Source: UBA7803 sp047920935
Lineage (GTDB): Bacteria; Pseudomonadota; Gammaproteobacteria; Pseudomonadales; Azotimanducaceae
Length of the DNA stretch: 15,404 nt
Assembly: GCA_047920935.1 (NCBI GenBank)
Contig: JBLRXD010000082.1
Span: 1 to 15,404, forward strand
Reading direction: 5' to 3'
Part shown: positions 7,322 to 13,095 of the stretch, piece after piece
How the letters are laid out: each line of letters begins with the position of its first letter
Position numbering within the stretch: position 1 is the stretch's first letter
The notes under the pieces: model-generated
What the model was told of the DNA's origin: nothing
Databases searched by the model: none
Seen by the model: the letters and a program-made list of their open reading frames with translations, nothing else
Translations under genes and position numbers: made by a program

Positions 7322-7489
7322 ATGGCAAAGTCCAAGCAGCTGCAGCAGGTACCCGAGGAAGACTTCGACATCGCGCTGGATGCCGACCGGGAAACACGGG
7401 CCAGCGCCGATATCTTCCGGGACCTCAAACTCCGGAACATCCGGTCGAACCGCTGTTTTCCGGCGATTGGGCTTGAGGCGACGCGGTGA
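7322..7489 (+). CDS. Small hypothetical protein, 55 residues
   Basis: This is a short gene with a very strong ribosome binding site (GGGAGGTAA at 7311-7319), starting 15 bases after the HhH-GPD-like gene and ending in a TGA that overlaps the GTG start of the next gene by four bases (GTGA, 7486-7489). Such tight spacing on both sides argues that it is translated. The product starts MAKSKQLQQVPEEDFDIALD. It is acidic in the first half and Arg-rich in the second (FRDLKLRNIRSNRC), with no membrane segment or signal peptide. I do not recognise a family. It is probably cytoplasmic. A frameshifted remnant of a longer protein cannot be excluded, because the acidic-to-basic switch is abrupt. Confidence 0.6.
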   Translation: MAKSKQLQQVPEEDFDIALDADRETRASADIFRDLKLRNIRSNRCFPAIGLEATR

Positions 7490-8073
7490 AGCTCCAGCGA
7501 GCCAGCGGCTGGGCCTGGATGATCCTGGCGTTGACCTGCGCGGCGCCCGTTGCCGCCGAATCGGGATGGTACGGCGCCGTATCGCTCGGCGTCGCCACGC
7601 TGGATCGCAGCGGTAGCCTTCCTGGCGATGGGTTCCTGTCTCTCGACGACAACCAGCCCGCCTACGGCATCGAAGTGGGCTATGCCATCAACCGACACAT
7701 CGCCATCGAGATCGGCTATCACGACCTCGGCGAGCACCATGGCAGCGGTTTCTATTGCCCCCCGGGTGTGGTGTGCCCGCAGGTGATCCAACCTGCCCGG
7801 GCCGACACCGAGGCCTGGCACCTGAGCGCCGTGCCGAGCTGGCCCGTGGGTCGCTATGTTTCGCTGTACGGAAAGCTCGGGGTGGCGCGCTGGCGGCTGG
7901 AGCCGCGGCTTCCCCGGGGGCCGCAAGCGCGGCTGCCGGACGTGCGCGAGAGCGATTTCCGCGCCGCCCTGGGCCTGCGTCTGGCGCTGCGCGAGCGCCT
8001 GGAGGTGACCATCGAGGGCGCCGGGTTCGACGACTTCCGCAGCTACCTGCTGGGCCTGCGCCTGCAGTTCTGA
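7486..8073 (+). CDS. Small outer-membrane beta-barrel protein (OmpA/OmpW-like porin fold)
   Basis: This is a 195-residue exported barrel. Residues 1-24 are a signal peptide with AVAA-type cleavage (hydrophobic WAWMILALTCAAPVAA before ESGWYG). The rest shows the alternating pattern of an eight-stranded barrel: WYGAVSLGVATLD, AYGIEVGYAINRHIAIEIGY, AWHLSAVPSWPVGRYVSLYG, FRAALGLRLALRERLEVTIEG, and a C-terminal strand YLLGLRLQF ending in Phe, the usual outer-membrane assembly signal. Two cysteines in FYCPPGVVCP could form a disulfide in an external loop. There is no OmpA-type peptidoglycan-binding domain. The GTG start overlaps the stop of the 55-residue gene (GTGA), so translation is probably coupled. 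Function is unknown; it may be structural or a small channel. It faces the convergent CBS-domain gene, 45 bases away, with no clear terminator between. Confidence 0.82.
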   Translation: MKLQRASGWAWMILALTCAAPVAAESGWYGAVSLGVATLDRSGSLPGDGFLSLDDNQPAYGIEVGYAINRHIAIEIGYHDLGEHHGSGFYCPPGVVCPQVIQPARADTEAWHLSAVPSWPVGRYVSLYGKLGVARWRLEPRLPRGPQARLPDVRESDFRAALGLRLALRERLEVTIEGAGFDDFRSYLLGLRLQF

Positions 8074-8118
8074 CGGCTACTTCCGCACCGGCAGCTCGAC
8101 CATTGCGGAGTTGTGCGG

Positions 8119-8535
8119 CTACTCGTTTGGGGGCGCCACGCTGATACCCCCCAGCGCCGACCAGCGGTCGCCCTCCAGGGCGAGATCACCAATGGAGACG
8201 ATTCCCACCACCTTGCCTGACTCGGTGACGGGCAGGCGCCGTACCGCATGGTTTTTCATCAGGTCGGCGGCGACGTCCAGACCGTCGTCAGCGGACACCG
8301 TCACCAGATGCTGGGAGCACAGCTCCCCGGCAGAAGTGTGCTGCGGATCGGCTTGCTGGGCCAGACACCGAACCACCAGATCGCGGTCGGTGAGAATTCC
8401 CCGCAGGTTGCCGTCGTCGGTGACCAGCACGTCGCCGATGGCGGCTTCGCGCATGCGCTGCGCTGCGTCCAGCGCCGACGCATCCGCCTCGAGCGTCACC
8501 AGGTGACTCTGCATTACGTCCCTTACCGTCTTCAT
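8119..8535 (-). CDS. CBS-domain pair protein
   Basis: This 138-residue cytoplasmic protein is made almost wholly of two CBS domains. The first spans about 8-62 (VMQSHLVTLEADASALDAAQ to GDVLVTDDGNLRGILTDRDL). The second spans about 72-125 (CSQHLVTVSADDGLDVAADL to HAVRRLPVTESGKVVGIVSI). Such stand-alone CBS pairs bind adenine nucleotides or similar ligands and act as energy or redox sensors. The G-[IV]-[LV]-[ST]-x-x-D-L motifs that contact the nucleotide ribose are both present (GILTDRDL, GIVSIGDL). The start at 8535 is chosen because GGAGG lies about seven bases upstream (complement of the CCTCC at 8542-8546). A longer frame extends to 8598 but has no support. It lies 82 bases downstream of the PPOX-family gene on the same strand, so it may share a transcript. 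The target protein is unknown. Confidence 0.92.
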   Translation of the reverse strand: MKTVRDVMQSHLVTLEADASALDAAQRMREAAIGDVLVTDDGNLRGILTDRDLVVRCLAQQADPQHTSAGELCSQHLVTVSADDGLDVAADLMKNHAVRRLPVTESGKVVGIVSIGDLALEGDRWSALGGISVAPPNE

Positions 8536-8617
8536 TGGCTGCCTCCTATTGGTACAGATGGCGGCACAGATAGCCCTGCGACCAAGACAGCGGAGCAAAA
8601 TGGATGCCGACGGGCTT

Positions 8618-9163
8618 CTACAGCAGATCTTTCAGGGAAAGCCTGGCGTTGGCGCTGATGGTGTCGGCGTTCCACAGATCGGCGAACTTGAACGACCGGG
8701 GACAGTGCAGGTAGGCCTCGTCCACGCTCAGCTTCAGCCCCTGCACCAGGCCCGAGTTGGCGTCGTTCCAGCTGACCTCCGGCACCGGCTGCAGCGCCGC
8801 AATCTCGGCAGGTTCCACCACCTGCACCCGGCCGTTGACCCGCACCGTGACCTCGAGGCCGGGGATCATGAAGACCAGGCCCGCCTTCGGGTTCGATTCG
8901 AAGTTCTGATAGCTCTGAAACAGGCGGTTGCCGCCGATGTCGGGGATCAGCAGGGTACGTTCGTCCACCAACTTGACGAAGCCCGGCAGGCCGCCCTTGG
9001 GCGAAGCGTCACAATCGCCATCGGCATTGCTCGACGCCAGCACGGCAAAAGGCGCCCTGGCTATGAACGCCTGCACCAGCGGCTCGAGGTGATCCTTCAC
9101 CTTGGTGGCAGCCACCGGATGCGCGCCCCCCAGCTGGTCGCGCAATTGATCTACTCGACTCAT
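8618..9163 (-). CDS. Pyridoxamine 5'-phosphate oxidase-like flavin split-barrel protein
   Basis: This 181-residue protein has the PPOX/FMN-binding split-barrel fold. The core runs from PFAVLASSNADGDCDASPKG through LLIPDIGGNRLFQSYQNFES to NPKAGLVFMIPG and VTVRVNGRVQVV. The DASPKG strand and the GNRLFQSYQNF segment are where this family contacts the flavin phosphate. Families of this size often annotated as PPOX use FMN, F420 or haem; the cofactor cannot be fixed from sequence, but FMN is likely in a proteobacterium. It is not the vitamin B6 enzyme PdxH, as the length and substrate motifs differ. The ATG at 9163 has AGGGGAGAG about seven bases upstream. It is transcribed divergently from the DUF3465 gene, with about 90 bases between the starts. 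There is no signal peptide. Its physiological substrate is unknown. Confidence 0.87.
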   Translation of the reverse strand: MSRVDQLRDQLGGAHPVAATKVKDHLEPLVQAFIARAPFAVLASSNADGDCDASPKGGLPGFVKLVDERTLLIPDIGGNRLFQSYQNFESNPKAGLVFMIPGLEVTVRVNGRVQVVEPAEIAALQPVPEVSWNDANSGLVQGLKLSVDEAYLHCPRSFKFADLWNADTISANARLSLKDLL

Positions 9164-9255
9164 CCGACGCTCTCCCCTGGTGCGACCGGGATGCGGCCAC
9201 TGCGGACATGGTAGGCTTTGCCTTAGCGTTGCGAAATACCACAGGATTCTATCGC

Positions 9256-9690
9256 GTGAGGAAGTACGCGCCGCTGATCGTCATTGTCGCCGTGCTGGTG
9301 ATCGCCTTCGCCCGGCTCGACCTGGGCGGGTTTTCCGGAGGCGGCGCGGTCGCTCGCGGTGACGCCGCGCTGGCACGCGCCTTCGAAGATCGCGCCTCGA
9401 GCCTGCAGGTGCAGGGCAGCGGCATCGTCACCCGGGTGTTCGACGACGGTGGCGACGGCAATCGCCACCAACGCTTCATCCTCAGACTGGCGTCGGGGCA
9501 GACCTTGCTGATCAATCACAACATCGAGCTGGCGCCACGCGTTACGTCGCTGCAGGCAGGTGACCGGGTCGAGTTCCGCGGCGAGTACCAGTGGAACTCC
9601 GAGGGCGGTGTGATTCACCGCACCCACCACGACCCCCGCGGCGCGCGCCCGGCTGGCTGGCTCGAGCACCGAGGCCGAACCTACCAATGA
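9256..9690 (+). CDS. DUF3465 family membrane-anchored protein
   Basis: This 144-residue protein, counted from the GTG at 9256, starts with basic residues and one hydrophobic segment (YAPLIVIVAVLVIAFARL). That segment is either a signal anchor or an uncleaved signal peptide. The following domain matches my memory of DUF3465: GIVTRVFDDGGDGNRHQRFI, the block SGQTLLINHNIELAPRV, GDRVEFRGEYQWN, then GGVIHRTHHDPRGARPAGWL and a final RTYQ. Its small beta-barrel pattern resembles OB-fold-like or nucleic-acid-type domains, but no biochemical function is known to me. Several conserved histidines (RHQRF, NHNIELA, HRTHHDP) could bind metal. An in-frame ATG at 9208 would add 16 residues. I prefer 9256 because it puts the basic stretch directly before the membrane segment and has AGGA about nine bases upstream. 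The TPR gene begins 62 bases downstream. Confidence 0.82.
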   Translation: MRKYAPLIVIVAVLVIAFARLDLGGFSGGGAVARGDAALARAFEDRASSLQVQGSGIVTRVFDDGGDGNRHQRFILRLASGQTLLINHNIELAPRVTSLQAGDRVEFRGEYQWNSEGGVIHRTHHDPRGARPAGWLEHRGRTYQ

Positions 9691-9752
9691 ACCTGCACGC
9701 CTGCTGGCGCGTTCCTGGCATGGTCTGAGGCCGATCCTGAGGGAGCAGGAAG

Positions 9753-11426
9753 ATGCCCAGCTATTACGATCTCGGCAACCACAGCCGCCCGATCTCGACC
9801 GCTTCGTCCGACGCTCAGCTGTGGTTCGACCGCGGCCTGATTTGGACGTACGGGTTCAATCACGAGGAAGCCATCCGCTGTTTCGAGAAAGCTTGCGCCT
9901 ACGACCCCAACTGCGCCATGGCCTACTGGGGCATCGCTTACGCGTTGGGGCCGAACTACAACAAACCGTGGGAGGCATTCGATGACGCCGAACTGGCGGC
10001 CAACCTGTCGAAGGCGGTCGCGCTCACCCGTCGAGCGCGCACCCTGGTCGCCGATGGAACCGCCAGCGAACGCGCGCTGGTCAACGCCTTGCAGGCGCGC
10101 TATCCCACCGAGCAACATCCCACCGAGCAACCACCGCCGGCCGCGACGCTGCGGCAGTGGAACGACGCTTACGCGGCAGCGATGCGGCAAGCGTATCGGG
10201 CCGACCCCGATGATCTCGACCTCGCTGCGCTGTTCGCCGAAGCGCTTCTCAATCGCACCCCCTGGCAATTGTGGGATCTGCGCTCCGGCGAGCCGGCCGA
10301 AGACGCCAGCACCCTGGAGGCGCAGACGGTGCTGGAGCGGGCGCTGGAACGAACCGCGAGCCGCGCGCACCCCGGGGTTCTGCACATGTACATCCACCTC
10401 ATGGAGATGTCGCCCCACCCGGAGAGCGCCGCGCGGGCGTCCGACTGGCTGCGCGGGCTCTGCCCCGATGCCGGCCACCTGCAGCACATGCCGAGCCACA
10501 TCGACGTGCTCTGCGGCCGTTACGACAGTGCCGTCCAACAGAACGACCAGGCGATCGCGGCCGACGCCAAGTTCCTCGAGCGCGAGGGGGCGCTGAACTT
10601 CTACTCGCTGTATCGGGCGCACAACTACCACTTCAAGCTGTATGCCGCCATGTTTCTGGGTCAGTCGGAAAACGCGCTGGCCGCCGCCGACGGCTTGATC
10701 AGCACCATTCCCGACAAGCTGTTGGTCATCGACTCCCCGCCGATGGCGGACTGGCTCGAAGCCTTCGTTCCCACCAGGATGCACGTGCTCATCCGCTTCG
10801 GACGTTGGCAGGAGATCATCGACGCGCCGCTGCCGAAAGACCGGGAACTGTTCTGTTTCACCACCGCGGTGAGCCACTACGCGAAAGGCGTGGCGCTGGC
10901 GGCAACCGGGCGGGTCGACGGCGCGGAGCAGCAACGCGAGCTGTTCGAGGCCACTACCGGCCGCGTTCCCGAGACCCGGTACCTGTTCAACAACACCTGC
11001 ATCGACATACTCGCCGTCGCTCGCGAGATGCTCAACGGCGAGATCGAGTACCGCAAGCAGAACTACGACCAGGCATTCGCCCGTCTGCGCCGGGCCATCG
11101 AGCTCGACGACGGCCTGCCGTTCGACGAGCCGTGGGGCTGGATGCAGCCAACCCGGCACGCCTACGGCGCGCTGCTGCTGGAACAGGGTCATGTGGAGCA
11201 GGCCGAAGCCGTTTACCGCGCCGACCTGGGGCTCGACCCAGACCTGCCTCGTCCTTACCAGCATCCGGAGAACGTCTGGAGCCTGCACGGTTACCACGAG
11301 TGCCTGACTCGCCTGGGGCGCGACGACCTGGCCCGGATCATCGAGCAGCGGCTGCGCCTGGTGGCGGCGCGCGCCGACGTGCCGATCGAGACGTCGTGCT
11401 ACTGCCGCACCAGCCACGCCGCTTGA
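9753..11426 (+). CDS. Tetratricopeptide-repeat protein of unknown function
   Basis: This 557-residue soluble protein is made of helical repeats. A clear TPR lies at about 28-70 (GLIWTYGFNHEEAIRCFEKACAYDPNCAMAYWGIAYALG) and further pairs near the C-terminus (NYDQAFARLRRAIELD and GALLLEQGHVEQAEAVYRADLGLDPD). The centre has conserved-looking motifs MYIHLMEMSPHPE and GHLQHMPSHIDVLCGRY, seen in a widespread but uncharacterised TPR family. The His-rich character of these motifs hints at a metal or ligand site, but that is inference. There is no signal peptide. The ATG is preceded by GAGGGAGCAGGAAG, a good ribosome site. A 15-base tandem duplication (10102-10131) encodes PTEQH-PTEQP in a linker. It ends SCYCRTSHAA. 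A 641-codon antisense frame is a shadow. It converges with the desaturase gene, 28 bases away. Confidence 0.85.
   Translation: MPSYYDLGNHSRPISTASSDAQLWFDRGLIWTYGFNHEEAIRCFEKACAYDPNCAMAYWGIAYALGPNYNKPWEAFDDAELAANLSKAVALTRRARTLVADGTASERALVNALQARYPTEQHPTEQPPPAATLRQWNDAYAAAMRQAYRADPDDLDLAALFAEALLNRTPWQLWDLRSGEPAEDASTLEAQTVLERALERTASRAHPGVLHMYIHLMEMSPHPESAARASDWLRGLCPDAGHLQHMPSHIDVLCGRYDSAVQQNDQAIAADAKFLEREGALNFYSLYRAHNYHFKLYAAMFLGQSENALAAADGLISTIPDKLLVIDSPPMADWLEAFVPTRMHVLIRFGRWQEIIDAPLPKDRELFCFTTAVSHYAKGVALAATGRVDGAEQQRELFEATTGRVPETRYLFNNTCIDILAVAREMLNGEIEYRKQNYDQAFARLRRAIELDDGLPFDEPWGWMQPTRHAYGALLLEQGHVEQAEAVYRADLGLDPDLPRPYQHPENVWSLHGYHECLTRLGRDDLARIIEQRLRLVAARADVPIETSCYCRTSHAA
10102..10131 (+). 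repeat. 15-base perfect tandem duplication inside the TPR gene
   Basis: The unit ATCCCACCGAGCAAC occurs twice in direct succession, at 10102-10116 and 10117-10131. It keeps the frame and doubles a PTEQ motif in a proline-rich linker between TPR blocks. A slipped-strand event is the likely origin. Confidence 0.9.
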
Positions 11427-11454
11427 AACGCCACCTTCGACCGGAGACGCGGCG

Positions 11455-12558
11455 TCAGGCGGCAGCCGGCTTGCACTCGCTGGTCTGGCGCCCCTCGAAA
11501 TCGGTCCAGCAGCGGCGGCTGAAGTCGTAGAGCTTGCAGCGCCGGGCCGTGTCGAAGTACCAGCGCCAGGAGAAGCGCTGCACGATGATGCGCCCGGGCA
11601 GCGCATCCTCGAGCCGCTGCTGCGCGCCTTCGAGCCGATACAGCGGAATGCTCATGTCCACGTGATGGGCCGTGTGCTCCATGATGTGGTGCAGCAGGCT
11701 GCCGATACGCAGCGGGAACGTCAGATGGACGGTGGTGGAAACGAACGGGGCAGCCTGAGACCACTCGGCCTTGTCCTCGTGCCACTGCACGGCGGTGTGG
11801 GTGTGGTGAACGTAGACGACGAAACCGATCAACGCGTTCCACAGCAGGAACGGCAGCACGAAACCCGCCCCGATCAGCAACCACACCGACTGGCCGGTGG
11901 CCGAGGCCGCCGCCGCCAGGCCGCCGATCCACAACACCGCGGTGGCGCTGACGAACACGCCGTCCCAGAAAAACTCTGCGCGCCGGGTGCCCATGTAGTT
12001 CCGGCCGGGAAAGAACATCCGCAGCCACCACATCTCCACCAGGTAATACAGCCACGGGCCCCAACCGCTGCGGTAGATGCGTTCCAGCACCCGCCGCCCG
12101 GGCGACAGCGCCCGGAACTCCTCCTGCGTCAACGGCGCCCATACGAAGTCGACGCCCTTGAGATTGGTATAGCCGTGGTGCACCACGTTGTGGCCGGCCT
12201 GCCAGAGGCTGTACGGGGTCAGCGACGGCAGCATGGCGATGCGGCCCAGCACCTTGTTGAGACCGCGGTGCGGGGTGTAGCTCTGGTGGCAGGCATCGTG
12301 GCCGATGATGAACAGACGGCCGATCACCACCCCGGCAGCCAGCCCACACAGCAGCTTTGCCCACCAGGGCCCCAGCAGTATGGTGCCCGCCATGAGCGCG
12401 GCAAACAGCGCCCAGTCGAGCACCAGCAGCGCCACCGCCAGCGCCGTGCGGCGTTCCACGATGGGCGCCAGCCAGCCGCGGATGACCTTACGGTGCGGCA
12501 GCGGCAGGTGCTCGGCCAGGGGAGCGGGTGCGGGATGACGGGACAGACTCTGTGCCAT
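11455..12558 (-). CDS. Membrane fatty acid desaturase (omega-6/DesA-like)
   Basis: This 367-residue integral membrane di-iron desaturase has the three histidine boxes: HDACH (87-91), HNVVHH (123-128) and HTAHH (295-299, in HTAHHVDMSIPLY). Hydrophobic segments lie at about 40-62, 66-86, 200-220 and 224-252. The enzyme uses oxygen and electrons from a ferredoxin or similar donor to introduce a double bond into an acyl chain; the last-box context HHVDMSIPLYRL fits the omega-6/omega-3 desaturase group, but position and substrate cannot be told. The tail is unusual in having three cysteines (341, 350, 362). The ATG at 12558 is chosen over an upstream TTG at 12630. No clear Shine-Dalgarno is present, and the upstream DNA carries a palindrome and a -10 box. 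It is divergent from an acyl-CoA synthetase gene, which suits a role in lipid modification. Confidence 0.92.
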   Translation of the reverse strand: MAQSLSRHPAPAPLAEHLPLPHRKVIRGWLAPIVERRTALAVALLVLDWALFAALMAGTILLGPWWAKLLCGLAAGVVIGRLFIIGHDACHQSYTPHRGLNKVLGRIAMLPSLTPYSLWQAGHNVVHHGYTNLKGVDFVWAPLTQEEFRALSPGRRVLERIYRSGWGPWLYYLVEMWWLRMFFPGRNYMGTRRAEFFWDGVFVSATAVLWIGGLAAAASATGQSVWLLIGAGFVLPFLLWNALIGFVVYVHHTHTAVQWHEDKAEWSQAAPFVSTTVHLTFPLRIGSLLHHIMEHTAHHVDMSIPLYRLEGAQQRLEDALPGRIIVQRFSWRWYFDTARRCKLYDFSRRCWTDFEGRQTSECKPAAA

Positions 12559-12588
12559 AGATAACCAACTGCAGAAAAAACCGCCGCG

Positions 12589-12594
12589 TTTATA
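12589..12594 (-). promoter_or_regulatory. Candidate -10 box TATAAA for the desaturase gene
   Basis: On the minus strand, TATAAA occupies 12594 to 12589. A start point 7 bases downstream would be 12582, giving a leader of about 24 bases before the ATG at 12558. No recognisable -35 element precedes it, which is usual for activator-dependent promoters. Confidence 0.4.
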
Positions 12595-12615
12595 CCGATA
12601 AGCGGGCGTGGATTT

Positions 12616-12631
12616 CTTGACCCTGGTCAAG
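12616..12631. promoter_or_regulatory. FNR/ANR-type palindrome CTTGACC-CT-GGTCAAG
   Basis: This is a perfect 7-2-7 palindrome in the 113-base gap between the divergent desaturase and acyl-CoA synthetase genes. It contains TTGAC-N4-GTCAA, a close match to the FNR/ANR/FixK consensus (TTGAT-N4-ATCAA and variants with C and G at the fifth positions). Its centre lies between 12623 and 12624, which is -41.5 from the start point predicted from the TATAAA box at 12594-12589, the classical position for CRP/FNR-family activation. This supports oxygen- or redox-linked control, but the regulator is not in the window. Confidence 0.5.
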
Positions 12632-12671
12632 GCATCGGCACAATCGCCGTTCAGCTCATGGAATCCACGTC

Positions 12672-13088
12672 ATGTATCCGAATTCATCCGCCCGCGCGAA
12701 CCCTGATCGCCCCTGCATCGTCATGGCCGCCACCGGGGAGACCATCACCTACGGCGAGCTCGACGCCCGCGCCAACCGCCTCGCGCACCTGCTGCGCGCC
12801 ACCGGCCTGCAGCGTACCGATCACTTCGCCATCTTCATGGAGAACAACAGCCGCTACGTCGAGGCGTGCTCGGCCGGAGAGCGCAGCGGGCTGTATTACA
12901 CCTGCGTCAACTCCTACCTCACCGCCGAGGAAGTGGCGTACATCATCCAGAACTCCGAATCCAAGGTGCTGATCACCTCCCGGGCGAAGCGCGACGTGGC
13001 CATCGCCGCAGCCGCCCAGTGCCCCAACCTGCGCCTGTGCCTGGTGGTAGACGGCAGCGGTGAAGACGCACCGCTGCCCAGTTGCGAG
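12672..13088 (+). pseudogene. Acyl-CoA synthetase (AMP-binding family), N-terminal fragment cut by the junction
   Basis: The first 139 residues of an AMP-forming acyl-CoA synthetase are present. They start MYPNSSARANPDRPCIVMAA, continue with ITYGELDARANRLAHLLRAT and DHFAIFMENNSRYVEACSAG, and reach SGLYYTCVNSYLTAEEVAYI, then the end of the first domain (ESKVLITS and LCLVVDG). These match the N-terminus of FadD-type long- or medium-chain enzymes. The P-loop (A3 motif), adenylation motifs and C-terminal domain, about 370-400 residues, are missing because the sequence switches to AT-rich DNA at about 13,089. The gene is probably intact in the source genome and only truncated here by the join. It is divergent from the desaturase, and a shared intergenic control region is likely. 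The ATG at 12672 is chosen because it agrees with the family's usual start; the ATG at 12658 is in another frame. Confidence 0.85.
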
Positions 13089-13095
13089 AATCCTC
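13083..13095. other. Abrupt composition and gene junction (likely chimeric join)
   Basis: Left of here the DNA is GC-rich and encodes the plus-strand acyl-CoA synthetase. Right of here it is AT-rich and encodes the minus-strand aminopeptidase. Both genes are cut inside their coding regions within about 10 bases, and no insertion sequence, inverted terminal repeat, integrase site or tRNA is present. The switch is best placed near 13,089. Confidence 0.8.

Noticed and set aside
8084..8118. CCGCAC...GTGCGG inverted repeat between the convergent barrel and CBS genes as a terminator
   Set aside because: The arms are 6 bases with a long loop and no T-tract follows on either strand.
5965..9244. The 11-mer GAAATACCACA occurs upstream of both the patatin gene (around 5970, minus) and the DUF3465 gene (around 9231, plus)
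   Set aside because: It looked like a shared regulatory motif, but with about 13 kb of sequence on two strands many 11-base coincidences are expected, and its distance to the two starts differs.
9681..11606. 641-codon open frame on the minus strand
   Set aside because: It is antisense to the TPR gene, which has a good ribosome site and clear repeats; the antisense product shows no recognisable domain.
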